64,000 nt of DNA from a bacterium (GCA_018829445.1 JAHJTV010000082.1:62001-126000); one strand, 5' to 3'; counted from the stretch's first letter, positions 46,566-55,679 are shown. Notes: generated by a model from the sequence alone, not told the origin. Translations and numbers: made by a program.

Positions 46566-46851
46566 AGATGTGGAAAGTCCGGTTAGGTTTATGTCATATC
46601 TATATGAAGTCGCTTCTTTTCGTCTTTTGGTTTGGTTCTGATGACTGTTTCTGGCTTCATTGATAATCTGATAGCACAGTTCTCTAACACGCTTAATACT
46701 GACGGTCCTGCCATGTGGGTTCATAATGGGGAATCAGCGCTTGGAGCAAATTAGCTCTGTTTATATTAAATACACTGCTTGAACAATCTTACAATTTTTA
46801 ATGCCATAAATGTAGGAATAGACGTCTCACACCTCCAAATAATTGCAGCAT

Positions 46852-48534
46852 ATGGATATAAAACCGAGTCACATTATTCCAGCCTTGGAATGGATCCCTG
46901 GCTACAAAATACAAAATCTGAGGGGAGACTTGACTGCAGGCGTCACCACTGCAGTGATGCTGATTCCCCAATCCATGGCTTATGCTCTTTTAGCTGGGTT
47001 ACCTCCGGTGATCGGTCTTTACACTTCCATCGTTCCGCTGTTGGTTTATGCTTTGCTGGGAACATCTCGCCAACTTGCTGTGGGCCCGGTTGCCATGGTT
47101 GCATTGCTGGTTTCCAGTGGTATTGGCGCACTTTCTGATCCCGGAGATCTGGAAACCTATGTGCGCTTAACGATTATGCTCACATTCATGGTTGGGATCT
47201 TGCAATTCAGCATGGGGATCTTTAGATTGGGGTTTTTAACCAATTTCATGTCCCATCCGGTGATCAGCGGTTTTACCTCTGCGGCGGCATTGATTATTGG
47301 GTTTTCTCAACTGAAACATGTGCTTGGTGTGAATTTGACCCGCTCTCAGAACATCTGGAAAATATTTTATCAAGCGATTCAGGAAGTTGATCAGATAAAT
47401 CCTTATACACTGTGTTTAGGATTGGCCACCATCGCTTTTCTACTGGTGATCAAAAGGGTCAACCGCTTAATCCCAGGCGCTTTGATTATAGTAATTGTTT
47501 CATGCTTGGTGACCTGGGGATGGGATTTACAGCAGATGGGGGTCAAAATAGTGGCTGAAATTCCTCGTGGGTTACCGCCTATTCGCCTCCCAGTAATAGA
47601 CATTACTGACGTTACCGCGTTATTGCCCATCGCTTTGACAATCTCTTTTGTTGGATTCATGGAATCGATCGCAGTCGGCAAAAAAATAGCAACTGAAAAA
47701 CACTATGAACTGGATGCCAACAAGGAACTAATTGCTTTAGGGGCAGCCAACTTCAGCGGTGCTTTTTTTCAGGCGATGCCCATCGCTGGCAGTTTTTCAC
47801 GCACGGCAGTGAACAACGAGGCAAGAGCTAGTACCGGATTGGCTGGAATCATAACAGCGATTGTGATTGGAATAGTCCTGCTGTTTTTCACTCCACTGCT
47901 TTATTTTTTGCCCAATGCGGTTCTGGCAGGAATCATCATGGTTGCCGTTTATCGGCTGATGGATTTTCGTGAAGTCTCCTTTCTCTGGAAAGTCAAACGC
48001 GATGATCTAGCACTTCTCATCATCACCTTCGCAGCTACGATTGGTTTGGGAGTGATTGAGGGGATATTCGTCGGTATGGGCGTCAGCATGGTCTGGTTCG
48101 TAATCAAAACCACGCGGCCTCACTATGCAGTGCTGGGCAAGCTACCAGGGCGAACAGACTACTGCAATGTCAAACGCCATCAAACAGAATCCACCGGAAA
48201 CATTCTGGTCATTCGTTTCGATGCCCAGTTTTACTATGGCAATGTGTCTTTCTTAAAAGAAACGTTGATAAAAGCCGAAGCGGAGATGGAGACAGTTTTA
48301 AAGGGTGTTGTTATCGATGCCAGTTCCATTAATCAATTGGACTCTTCGGCAGTGCAGGCTTTACAGGAAATCATGCAGGACTATCGAAATAGGGGGTGCA
48401 AGCTACTCTTTGCTAATATCAAAGGCCCTGTCCTCGACGTTATGAAACGATCTGGGTTTCATGAAAACCTGGGAGTTGACTGCTGTTACAGAAATGTTCA
48501 CGAAGCCGTTTGTTCCATCCCCGATAATAGCTGA
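46852..48534 (+). CDS. SulP-family inorganic anion transporter with STAS domain
   Basis: A 560-residue membrane transporter. GYKIQNLRGDLTAGVTTAVM and LIPQSMAYALLAGLPPVIGLY are the SulP opening signature, with about 12-14 helices in all. FSGAFFQAMPIAGSFSRTAV is the conserved central segment. A C-terminal STAS domain (about 430-550) includes GVVIDASSINQLDSSAVQAL, the regulatory anti-sigma-antagonist-like fold. Substrates of relatives include sulfate, bicarbonate and C4-dicarboxylates; this one is not specified. ATG 46852 is used (TTG 46843 is possible). The 3' end overlaps a truncated lipoprotein gene on the other strand, which suggests recent insertion here. Confidence 0.9.
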   Translation: MDIKPSHIIPALEWIPGYKIQNLRGDLTAGVTTAVMLIPQSMAYALLAGLPPVIGLYTSIVPLLVYALLGTSRQLAVGPVAMVALLVSSGIGALSDPGDLETYVRLTIMLTFMVGILQFSMGIFRLGFLTNFMSHPVISGFTSAAALIIGFSQLKHVLGVNLTRSQNIWKIFYQAIQEVDQINPYTLCLGLATIAFLLVIKRVNRLIPGALIIVIVSCLVTWGWDLQQMGVKIVAEIPRGLPPIRLPVIDITDVTALLPIALTISFVGFMESIAVGKKIATEKHYELDANKELIALGAANFSGAFFQAMPIAGSFSRTAVNNEARASTGLAGIITAIVIGIVLLFFTPLLYFLPNAVLAGIIMVAVYRLMDFREVSFLWKVKRDDLALLIITFAATIGLGVIEGIFVGMGVSMVWFVIKTTRPHYAVLGKLPGRTDYCNVKRHQTESTGNILVIRFDAQFYYGNVSFLKETLIKAEAEMETVLKGVVIDASSINQLDSSAVQALQEIMQDYRNRGCKLLFANIKGPVLDVMKRSGFHENLGVDCCYRNVHEAVCSIPDNS

Positions 48535-48788
48535 TTCGAAACATCACTGGTGATTACGGGATTCATGGTTTCAACAAACGAGGCGGTGATCGCACTGTTA
48601 ATGGTAATATTCGTGGCCGCGTCGGCAGGAAACGTCTCAGACACCGTGAGGGCTGTTGTATCCTTATCGGGTTTTGAATTATCACTATCTTGGCATCCAA
48701 CCATAAAAGCTGTCAGAAGGAAGACCGCAGCTCCTATCGTGATCAATCGTTTTAAGATTCGATAAAAATCCGGATGGAATTTTTTCAT
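48498..48788 (-). pseudogene. Truncated lipoprotein with start of Big_5-like domain
   Basis: A 96-codon frame with a good ribosome binding site (GGAAAAGACATC) before the ATG and a normal lipoprotein signal ending in MVGC. It then reads VSETFPADAATNITINSAIT and FVETMNPVITSD, the opening of an Ig-like Big_5 (SbsA-type) domain. Shortly afterwards, at about 48535-48555, the family pattern ends and the frame runs into the 3' end of sulP on the opposite strand. The intact protein would be several hundred residues long. The best reading is a gene cut off when the SulP block arrived or by a deletion. Confidence 0.75.
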
Positions 48789-49047
48789 GATGTCTTTTCC
48801 GGTTTATTGTGCGATATACAGGGAACAGAATTTAGAGGCAAAATTCACAGTAAGGATAATCCAGGTGCTTGAGGGTGTCTGTTCGGTGAAACACATATAG
48901 TCGTCCTTAATCTTAGACTGAATTGAGAAGTTGGATTCTCACAAACGTTTGAGTCGGTTACTGACCTGTTAAGAAAAAATAAGTGATTGGATGGCTATAA
49001 CAAATCAAGGAGAATATTCTAATTCCGGCAGAAGGAAAATATACTCA

Positions 49048-49287
49048 TTAAGCGACTACACTTCTTATTGTTTTTACGGGCTTTTCTGCTGGTTCATCAT
49101 TTGGATCTTGAGAAACCAGTTCACCTCGGAATGTTTTGACGAGGGCGCTAGCTGTCAGTTTCTCAACCCCTGCTTTTGCTCTTTTTTGTCATTCTTCCAT
49201 TTGACACGCAATAGAGAATAGGTCTTCAACCCGTTTTACGATTTCCTTTTGTTCTTCTTTGGGAGATAAAGTTACTGTATCGAACAT
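49048..49287 (-). pseudogene. Decayed C-terminus of type I restriction specificity subunit HsdS
   Basis: On the minus strand from 49287 the frame reads LSPKEEQKEIVKRVEDLF, then an in-frame TGA (about 49189), then AKAGVEKLTASALVKTF and RGELVSQDPNDEPAE, ending at TAA 49048. This is the conserved C-terminal helix and tail of HsdS specificity subunits (EEQxEIVxRVExLF...KAFRGELVxQDPNDEPA). Only about 80 codons survive, with a premature stop, and no hsdM, hsdR or target-recognition domain is nearby. It is a remnant of a lost restriction-modification locus beside two tRNA genes. Confidence 0.85.
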
Positions 49288-49454
49288 GTTTTTAAATCAT
49301 ATGGCTAAAATCAGTGGCAATGATGGAACAGAATCGTTGTACTGACCCTATTAGAGAATACAAAGTGGCTGGATGAAACAGAAAAGGTTACGGCAGATGG
49401 TGACCACAAGGAATAATCGAGGTGTGCTGTACTATGTAGATGCCTGAAGTGCCT

Positions 49455-49531
49455 TGGCATCCCCAAGGGGATTCGAACCCCTGTCGCCGCCGTGAAAGGG
49501 CGGTGTCCTAGGCCGACTAGACGATGGGGAC
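49455..49531 (-). tRNA. tRNA-Glu (TTC)
   Basis: On the minus strand the cloverleaf is complete. The anticodon stem GCCGC/GCGGC-type (cgccctttcacggcggc) carries the loop CTTTCAC with anticodon TTC, and GGGGTTCGAATCCCC forms the T arm. The acceptor stem starts GTCCCCA and ends TGGGGAT-G-CCA, with a G-T pair at position 1:72. CCA is encoded. Confidence 0.95.
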
Positions 49532-49542
49532 ACCTAAGTATA

Positions 49543-49618
49543 TGGTGAGTTGGATGGGGATCGAACCCATGACCACCTGGTTAAAAGCCAGGTGCTCTAC
49601 CAACTGAGCTACCAACCC
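49543..49618 (-). tRNA. tRNA-Lys (TTT)
   Basis: On the minus strand GGGTTGGTAGCTCAGTTGG opens the acceptor and D arm. The anticodon loop CTTTTAA reads TTT (Lys) within CCTGG/CCAGG stems, and the T arm is TGGGTTCGATCCCCA. Acceptor end CCAACTC-A-CCA pairs with GGGTTGG (one G-T). CCA is encoded. It is 11 bases upstream of tRNA-Glu in the same direction, so the two are probably one transcript. Confidence 0.95.
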
Positions 49619-49961
49619 GTCTCATGTTGAGATTATTCAGTTAGAATAAAGTGAAATATAAAACCTGTCAATAAATTTTTCTGTAGCCTTTTTTATTTCT
49701 TTCTTAATTATTGTAACAATTAAGAAATGCAATCCAATCATTTAGCAGTTTCTTTAAGCTCAGGTTGAAGACCGAAGGGAGTCATTGAGCAACTGCTTTA
49801 CCGCATATAAACCGCAATATAGTGTTTCAAGAAGATAGGTGTGAAAATTTTTAATCAGCGTTAACTGCAAGCAAGTTTATATAATTATTTTCACTTTGGT
49901 TACCTGATCAATTTTGGATATATAAAAACTCAGAACTGATTATTACACTGATTGAGGTGTA
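49619..49961. other. Intergenic region with a 10-bp inverted repeat
   Basis: About 340 bases upstream of the tRNAs and downstream of fba. TTTCTTAATT/AATTAAGAAA (49700-49727) is a perfect 10-bp inverted repeat with an 8-base loop. It is AT-only but flanked by T-rich sequence, so it may act as a weak terminator for fba. Nothing else is recognised. Confidence 0.45.
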
Positions 49962-50993
49962 TCAACTCAAGATTGACTTTCCAAAAGACTTCAAATCTTT
50001 TGTTGCCTGGATGACTCGTTGGCTCATCGCCTCTTCAGCTTTTTTGTTGTAACTTCTTGGATCGTAAAACTTTTTGTTTCCAACTTCGTTCTCTATTTTT
50101 AAGACAGCATCATAGTTTTTAAGCATATGGTCAACTATTGGTCGTGTAAAAGCATATTGAGTATCGGTATCGATATTCATTTTTATAACACCGTATTCAA
50201 GCGTTTCATGAATATCTTTAAGATCCGAACCCGATCCCCCGTGAAACACCAGGTACATTTCAGCCTTGACCCCATAAGCTTCCTTAACAGCTTTTTGCCC
50301 TTCTTTCAATATTGATGGCTTCAGTTTTACATTCCCGGGTTTGTAAACGCCGTGAACATTTCCAAAGGTAGCCGCTAGCATAAAACGCCCGTTTGAAATG
50401 CCGGATAGCTGCTCATAGACGTATTTCATGTCTTCGGGTGTAGTGTACAGTTTTTCTGCAGGCATTCCTTCTCTGTTTACTCCATCCTCTTCTCCCCCAA
50501 CTACTCCCGCTTCAACCTCCAACATTATATCAAGTTCTGCGCACTCTTTCAGCAATGGCACAGCCGCCTTCATGTTTTCTTCCAGGGTCAAGTCGGAACC
50601 GTCAAACATGTGTGAATTGAACAGATTGGGCAATCCTTGCTCTCTTCTTCTCCTGGTTTCATTCAGAAGGGGGCGAACAAAACTATCCAGTTTTGAAAAG
50701 GTGCAATGATCCGTATGTAAGGCGATGCAAACCTTGTAATGGTCTGCCATCAGGTGGACATGCTGGGCCAGGGTGATTGCTCCCATGGCCATGTTTTTTA
50801 CCGATAAACCCGATGCAAATTCTCCTCCGCCTGTTGAGACCTGAAGAATACCGTCACTTTTAGCTTCGGCAAGGCCTTTCAGTACGGCGTTGGCAGTTGC
50901 GATTGAGCTGACATTGATGGCGGGAAAAGCAAAATGGTTTCTTTTGGCATTGTCCAGCATTCTACAATAGGTTTCATAGTTTGCGACTGGCAT
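49962..50993 (-). CDS. fba: Class II fructose-bisphosphate aldolase
   Basis: A 343-residue zinc aldolase that splits fructose 1,6-bisphosphate into dihydroxyacetone phosphate and glyceraldehyde 3-phosphate. ALHTDHC (D95, H96) carries the catalytic Asp and a zinc ligand, VFHGGSGSD another zinc His, and GVIKMNIDTDTQYAFTRP binds phosphate. The FbaA-like length and the TPEDMKYVYEQL stretch fit the longer class II type. ATG at 50993 follows a perfect AGGAGAAAAC; an in-frame extension to 51149 is not family-like. It stands alone, with about 530 bases of free sequence upstream. Confidence 0.95.
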   Translation of the reverse strand: MPVANYETYCRMLDNAKRNHFAFPAINVSSIATANAVLKGLAEAKSDGILQVSTGGGEFASGLSVKNMAMGAITLAQHVHLMADHYKVCIALHTDHCTFSKLDSFVRPLLNETRRRREQGLPNLFNSHMFDGSDLTLEENMKAAVPLLKECAELDIMLEVEAGVVGGEEDGVNREGMPAEKLYTTPEDMKYVYEQLSGISNGRFMLAATFGNVHGVYKPGNVKLKPSILKEGQKAVKEAYGVKAEMYLVFHGGSGSDLKDIHETLEYGVIKMNIDTDTQYAFTRPIVDHMLKNYDAVLKIENEVGNKKFYDPRSYNKKAEEAMSQRVIQATKDLKSFGKSILS

Positions 50994-51526
50994 GTTTTCT
51001 CCTGATTTTTCGGTTGATGATAATAGTGCTCTGGGGCTATTTATTATTAGTCGGCTTTGTTTTCTGCGCAACATAGAAAACCCAAAAACGGCTGTTTTTA
51101 TTATATGTCGTTCTATTTTCAAAGTATAGGAAATCTTCTGCACCGTCATTGATGATTTGATTTAATAATTACAGGTCTCTATGATATCAGGAATAACAGG
51201 TAAAGAACTCAACTTTCCCACTTCCAGAAATGTGAGAAATATAATTGGAATGGCAATGTAAATATTTTAAAATTACAGCTTAATAGAATAAAGAAGACAG
51301 GAATCAGGAGACAGAATAAGAAAGTAGTCGCTACGCTCCATTGGTATAAAAAATGTGTAAAATGCACTAAAGGTGCTCGGATTAACCTTCTGACTCCTAG
51401 CTCCTTTCTCCTGTATTCTCGCGTACTAACACCGAAGAATAAAACAGAAGCAAAACAAAATATCCAATTCATTAGGTTGGGAAAGTTGAGAAAATAATAT
51501 CCAAACCCCAGGTCAGGTCATAAATT
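50994..51526. other. Intergenic region between fba and argB with a dispersed-type repeat
   Basis: About 530 bases between divergent genes. It contains the imperfect inverted repeat at 51291-51420. A minus-strand frame through it (51209-51472) is repeat-derived and rejected. The fba and argB promoters should lie at either end, but none is clear. Confidence 0.45.
51291..51420. repeat. Imperfect inverted repeat of the CAGGAGTCAGAA type
   Basis: The left arm (gacaggaatcaggagacag, about 51296-51314) and the right arm (ttctgactcctag with ctcctttctcctgtattc, 51387-51418) are imperfect reverse complements built on ACAGGA, AGGAG and CAGAA. Between them is a small hairpin, GTAG-TCG-CTAC. Similar degenerate GAGTCAG-type intergenic repeats are common in many bacterial genomes, so this is likely a dispersed element. 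Confidence 0.55.
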
Positions 51527-52402
51527 ATGAGTAATACAAACAACCAATTATCAAGGCTGGATCCCATAGAGAAAAGACAGCTATTAATAGAAGCCCTTTC
51601 GTATATCCAAGAATTTCAAAATAAAGTTGTCGTGGTGAAGTATGGTGGAGCAGCAATGGTTCAGGAGCCGTACAAGGTTTCTTTTGCAAAAGACATTGTA
51701 CTTCTTCAATCACTAGGGATGTATCCGGTAGTTGTTCATGGTGGCGGTCCGGAAGTAACACAGGCAATCAAACAATATGGATTGGAAAGCAAATTCATAG
51801 ATGGGCTTAGAATAACTGATCTATTGAGTTTAAAAATATCCGAGATGGTTTTATCCGGCACTGTTAACAAAGAGATCGTTGCCCATATTAATGCTCAAAA
51901 TGGATTGGGAGTCGGATTAAGTGGGAAAGACGGCAAGCTGATACAAGCAAAAAAGATGGAGCATCCTTCCACAGATCTCGGTTATGTAGGTGAAATAGAG
52001 AAGATTAATCCCGAGCTGGTTTTTAATCTGATTAAAAATGGTTATATTCCTGTTATTTCACCAATTGGAATGGGCTTGGATGGGAATACCTATAATATCA
52101 ATGCAGATACGGCAGCCTCGCATATTGCTGTAGCTCTGAATGCTCAAAAGATTATTTTCCTTACTGATGTTAAAGGGATTTTAAAGGATGAGAAACTGGT
52201 TTCCGAACTTACAAGACAAGACACCCTAAATCTGATTGAAGAGGGTATTATATCAGGGGGAATGGTGCCAAAGGTACAAGGGATGTTATACGCTTTAGAA
52301 AATGGGGTTGGCAGCGTTCACATTATTTGCGGGATGGATCATCATGCCGTTATTTCAGAACTGTTTACTGTGAAAGGAACCGGAACCATGATTTACAATT
52401 AA
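51527..52402 (+). CDS. argB: Acetylglutamate kinase
   Basis: A 291-residue amino acid kinase that phosphorylates N-acetylglutamate, the second step of arginine synthesis. VVVKYGGAAM and YPVVVHGGGPEVTQ bind ATP and substrate, NADTAASHIAVAL and IIFLTDVKGI are conserved, and SGGMVPKVQGMLYALENGV closes the active site. Length and motifs are normal, including an N-terminal helix that may allow arginine feedback control (present in arginine-sensitive forms; inference). No other arg genes are near. It is convergent with a MoaD/ThiS-like gene. Confidence 0.96.
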   Translation: MSNTNNQLSRLDPIEKRQLLIEALSYIQEFQNKVVVVKYGGAAMVQEPYKVSFAKDIVLLQSLGMYPVVVHGGGPEVTQAIKQYGLESKFIDGLRITDLLSLKISEMVLSGTVNKEIVAHINAQNGLGVGLSGKDGKLIQAKKMEHPSTDLGYVGEIEKINPELVFNLIKNGYIPVISPIGMGLDGNTYNINADTAASHIAVALNAQKIIFLTDVKGILKDEKLVSELTRQDTLNLIEEGIISGGMVPKVQGMLYALENGVGSVHIICGMDHHAVISELFTVKGTGTMIYN

Positions 52403-52528
52403 TGGTTGGAAAAAGGCAGATGGGAGGATTATTTCAAGTTATCTGTTAAATATTGTCTGTAGGCAGGAAACGGCCGCTATTATTTCGAGAATGACTGTCA
52501 TTAAGTTAATCAACCTGCTGATTTTAAA

Positions 52529-52549
52529 CCCGAGAGGCTCCTGCTCGGG
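52529..52549. terminator. Hairpin between convergent argB and MoaD/ThiS-like genes
   Basis: CCCGAG-AGGCTCCTG-CTCGGG forms a perfect 6-bp GC-rich stem in the gap between two convergent genes, a natural place for termination. No good T-tract follows on either strand, so intrinsic termination is uncertain. Confidence 0.4.
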
Positions 52550-52568
52550 CAACAATCTGATTACGTTT

Positions 52569-52841
52569 TTAACCACCGGCCATGGGGAAAAAGCAGAAGA
52601 TTTCATCGTCTTGTTTTAGTACAGAGTTTAAATCAGCCTTTTCACCATTTATGATATAAGAAATAGTTTGGTTTTTAGGTAAGTTGATCTGCCTTATCGC
52701 TTTTTTGAGCTTGATTCCTTCCGTTACTTCGAGGACGATGCCTTTTTGGGGATCATATCCTTCCATCTTATCAAACCCGGCCAGCAGCTTTACATTGATG
52801 CTGATTCTCGGCTTTTTCCTGAAAAACGAATTGATTTTCAT
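52569..52841 (-). CDS. MoaD/ThiS-family ubiquitin-like sulfur carrier protein
   Basis: A 90-residue beta-grasp protein ending in the diagnostic Gly-Gly tail (FFPMAGG). The second half, TISYIINGEKADLNSVLKQD followed by DEIFCFF, is the MoaD/ThiS pattern. Such proteins carry sulfur as a C-terminal thiocarboxylate for molybdopterin, thiazole or other thio-cofactor synthesis, after activation by a MoeB/ThiF-type enzyme. No such partner is near, so the pathway is unknown. ATG 52841 is chosen over GTG 52847. It lies 44 bases ahead of the convergent DUF2851 gene's stop on the same strand. Confidence 0.82.
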   Translation of the reverse strand: MKINSFFRKKPRISINVKLLAGFDKMEGYDPQKGIVLEVTEGIKLKKAIRQINLPKNQTISYIINGEKADLNSVLKQDDEIFCFFPMAGG

Positions 52842-52885
52842 GAGCACTGTTCAATTGAATTGTTTTAACAAATAATACCTTTTTT

Positions 52886-54322
52886 CTAAGCATGGGATGA
52901 CAACATTTTAATTAGCGAACAATTGTCACATCCTTCATAAAAGCTGGTGCAGCAATCATCGTGAATTTGCATCAAGCCTTGGTAGTAACTCAGGTTTTTC
53001 TCCATAATAGCGGTATTGTCCATTTGAAACAATCGGTTTTCCATGAACCTGGTTTTATAATTTTCCCCTTCAGCCGGAAGAATCAAAATCAGTGCCAGGA
53101 GCGTTTTCTCAAGTTGGGTGTCGTTATATTTTTTTGACCAGCTCAAAAAGAAGGGAATGATACTATTTATCAATATAATGAGTTGCCGTTGTTTGCCGAT
53201 GAGCTTCGTCTTTGACAATCTGCTCGTTGGCAAAATGGGAGAAAGGTAGTGGTTCAAAGGATCCCAGTCCGGTTGTGGAAACATTAAATCAAGACTGTTG
53301 AGAATTTTTGGTTTTGCTCGATTTTCATTCAATAATGTCTGGCATTGCTGAAGAAATCGAAGCCAGGATTTTGTCAAACCTTGGAATGAAATTGACTCCA
53401 AGTGATAAAACAAGCCGTGCAATCGTCTTAAAGAATTGTTTAGAGGGCGATGGGGTTTGTTTGGCTTTTGAGGTTTAAAAGTATCGTTATTATTGAGCCC
53501 CAACCAGTGTTGTTGAAGGGTTGCCCATTCTCTTCTTGATTCATTGGCGACATTTTCGATACTCACCGTATCCAAATAGCCCAAATAACCAAACCAGCGA
53601 CTTAAAAACTCAACTCTGCTTTGTCTGAACAATGATTTAAAAAAGAGTTTTAATTTTGAATAGGGGAATTTCTCAGACATACTGACAAAAGCTTCGGAAT
53701 TGGAGCTATATCCAAGGGATTTGCAGATACTGGTGAACAAAGCATCATCGTGTTCATCCTGGTTATTACCATTAAAAACCCCTTTGAACTGGATGGATTT
53801 TGTAATCAGCCTGTTTTCTGCGGCTTGAAAAATTATCTTCCTAAGCATTGTATTGCCTGTCTCTTTTAAATACAGACCACAGGCGCCCGGAAGATTTTTC
53901 ACTTCGAAACTCCGATCAAATGTAATGCTTTCCCAAAATTCCTCAAGCGTTGAACTGATCAAACAAAGTGATGGAATATTCAGCCCAAAATGATTTTTGG
54001 CAGGGGACTGACCTGGATTCAGAAATACATGTAGGATAACCTTATTATAAGCGTCGTCTTCCTGATGTGAATGCTGATACCATGCAGACTCGTCGATATG
54101 TATCTCCACATCTCCGAAAAATAAATTATTGTTGATTAATATTTTTGCGTCTTTAAAATCCGGACCCCAACCTTTATTATACCAACCTTGAAAAAGAACC
54201 TTGAGCTCTCTTCCGTCATCACAACATAACTTTTCAGATGAAAACCTGTTGGATTGCCACAGATAGTGGATTAATAGTTCAGGAATTTTGATTTTTAGTA
54301 GGTGAATGTTTGAAGCAGCCAT
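52886..54322 (-). CDS. DUF2851 family protein
   Basis: A 478-residue protein that matches DUF2851. The N-terminal core has QGWYNKGWGPDFKDAKI, FFGDVEIHIDESAWYQH and YNKVILHVFL, and it ends in a cysteine motif (CCTSFYEGCDNCSL). The conserved D, E, H and H residues of GPDF...GDVEIH...W.H.H suggest a metal-dependent or nuclease-like site, but no activity is established for the family. It shares its strand with the MoaD/ThiS-like gene 44 bases downstream and is divergent from the M23 peptidase gene. Confidence 0.85.
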   Translation of the reverse strand: MAASNIHLLKIKIPELLIHYLWQSNRFSSEKLCCDDGRELKVLFQGWYNKGWGPDFKDAKILINNNLFFGDVEIHIDESAWYQHSHQEDDAYNKVILHVFLNPGQSPAKNHFGLNIPSLCLISSTLEEFWESITFDRSFEVKNLPGACGLYLKETGNTMLRKIIFQAAENRLITKSIQFKGVFNGNNQDEHDDALFTSICKSLGYSSNSEAFVSMSEKFPYSKLKLFFKSLFRQSRVEFLSRWFGYLGYLDTVSIENVANESRREWATLQQHWLGLNNNDTFKPQKPNKPHRPLNNSLRRLHGLFYHLESISFQGLTKSWLRFLQQCQTLLNENRAKPKILNSLDLMFPQPDWDPLNHYLSPILPTSRLSKTKLIGKQRQLIILINSIIPFFLSWSKKYNDTQLEKTLLALILILPAEGENYKTRFMENRLFQMDNTAIMEKNLSYYQGLMQIHDDCCTSFYEGCDNCSLIKMLSSHA

Positions 54323-54395
54323 GAAAATAGAACAGGTTCAAGTGTTGCCCTGAGTGCAGGGTGGTTACCGCATCTCTTCAAAGTTGATTGAGTAC

Positions 54396-54424
54396 TTGAT
54401 TATAACCCAATCTGATCCTATAAT
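54396..54424 (+). promoter_or_regulatory. Sigma70-type promoter for the M23 peptidase gene
   Basis: TTGATT (54396-54401), a 17-base spacer and a perfect TATAAT (54419-54424) lie 48 bases before the ATG of the M23 gene. This is the best -35/-10 pair seen in the window. Confidence 0.55.
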
Positions 54425-54471
54425 TGGTTAAAACACCTCTTGAATGATAGTTAAGACACCAAAACAGATAA

Positions 54472-55359
54472 ATGCTAAGCAATAAACTCACAATAATCCT
54501 GGTTCCTCAAAAAGATGGCGGAATTCTCAGTTTTGAGCTCTCCTCTTTTGTGATCAAGATGATCATTCTGGCAGTTTCTGTTTTTACATTGATTTCAATA
54601 GGAATATCAATCGATTATTTTCTTATTCTGGAAAAGAGTAAGAACCAAAGGGATTTGGAGCGGGTATTGATGATGCAAACGGTGAAGATCCAGGAAATCA
54701 ATAATCAACTATTGAAAAAACAAACCGATTTGGAAAATTTTGAAGAGTTTGATCGAAAACTTCGTTTAATTACCGGACTGCAAGAATCATCGACAAGAAT
54801 CAGGTATATCGGTGGGAATGGAAATGCTTTCAATGGGGAAAACAGCAAAAAATTTGAAGATTTGAAATTAATCAATAAACTGAAGAAACTAGACCTGGAT
54901 ACCAAGTTGCGGGAGATAAGTTTTTTTCAACTAGGTGCTTATTTACAGGAGCGTACGGATAAGTTAGCCAGGACCCCTTCCATTGCTCCAACCAAAGGTC
55001 ATTTTTCTTCCAGATTTGGCAAAAGGATTGATCCGTTTACCGGGAAAATCAAGATGCATAACGGGCTTGACTTCTCCAACAGAAGATATTCTCCGATTGT
55101 AGCACCCGCTGATGGGGTTGTTGTCAACACCTTTGTGAACGGTAGCTTCGGAGAATTCCTTGTGATTGATCACGGGTATAATATAGTAACCAGGTATGGG
55201 CACCTTTCTAAATATGAAGTGCAGGTTGGGCAGAATGTAAAAAGGGGCGATCTTATTGCACGGATAGGAAATACCGGAAGGAGCACTGCACCGCATTTGC
55301 ACTATGAAGTTCTGGTCAATGATCAATATGAAGATCCCGAGAAATATCTGTTAGAATGA
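54472..55359 (+). CDS. M23-family metallopeptidase (murein endopeptidase-like)
   Basis: A 295-residue inner-membrane-anchored protein. One membrane helix (about 28-50) is followed by a coiled coil (about 53-100) and a LytM/M23 domain (about 175-290). Zinc site: HNGLDF (H196, D200) and PHLHYEV (H275, H277), with RYGHLSKY also typical. All ligands are present, so it could cut peptidoglycan cross-links in the periplasm, unlike degenerate EnvC-type activators. A well-placed promoter precedes it. It is divergent from the DUF2851 gene. Confidence 0.92.
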   Translation: MLSNKLTIILVPQKDGGILSFELSSFVIKMIILAVSVFTLISIGISIDYFLILEKSKNQRDLERVLMMQTVKIQEINNQLLKKQTDLENFEEFDRKLRLITGLQESSTRIRYIGGNGNAFNGENSKKFEDLKLINKLKKLDLDTKLREISFFQLGAYLQERTDKLARTPSIAPTKGHFSSRFGKRIDPFTGKIKMHNGLDFSNRRYSPIVAPADGVVVNTFVNGSFGEFLVIDHGYNIVTRYGHLSKYEVQVGQNVKRGDLIARIGNTGRSTAPHLHYEVLVNDQYEDPEKYLLE

Positions 55360-55679
55360 ACCGGTTCGTATATCGACTGTTTCTGGGTTAAATATCATCA
55401 CTTGACCAAAGTGTTCTCCACGTTACTGCGATTACGGTTTGCTTTTGGGTAACAATTGTATTCTGTCCCAACTGTTTGAATACTGAATCTTCTTTCCCCT
55501 TTTCGCCTGATTCCTATCAGTACAAGTTGCTTATTCCCGGACTTTTTCACTTTTTCCCCTATTTTAAAAAAATCATCGACTTGTTTTTGATATTAAGTGA
55601 ACAATTGTATTCTTAATAAGAAGAGGAAATGTGTCAAGCAAAAAGTGAACAAAAGTATCCTAAAGGTGAAAAAACTTCC
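55360..55679. other. Intergenic region with three direct repeats
   Basis: A 320-base gap between convergent genes. AACAATTGTATTCT occurs exactly at 55451-55464 and 55600-55613, and a diverged copy, AACAAAAGTATCCT, lies at about 55648-55661. The last two are both preceded by AAGTG. This could be a protein-binding array or a recombination scar. No gene is seen. Confidence 0.5.

Noticed and set aside
46221..46724. Minus-strand frame of 167 codons opposite the DUF2914 gene
   Set aside because: Mostly antisense to a clear coding region, with no recognisable domain.
48991..49221. 76-codon + strand frame
   Set aside because: Antisense to the HsdS remnant, whose minus-strand reading matches a known family.
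51209..51472. 87-codon minus-strand frame upstream of argB
   Set aside because: Runs through the imperfect inverted repeat; low-complexity hydrophobic peptide without a ribosome binding site.
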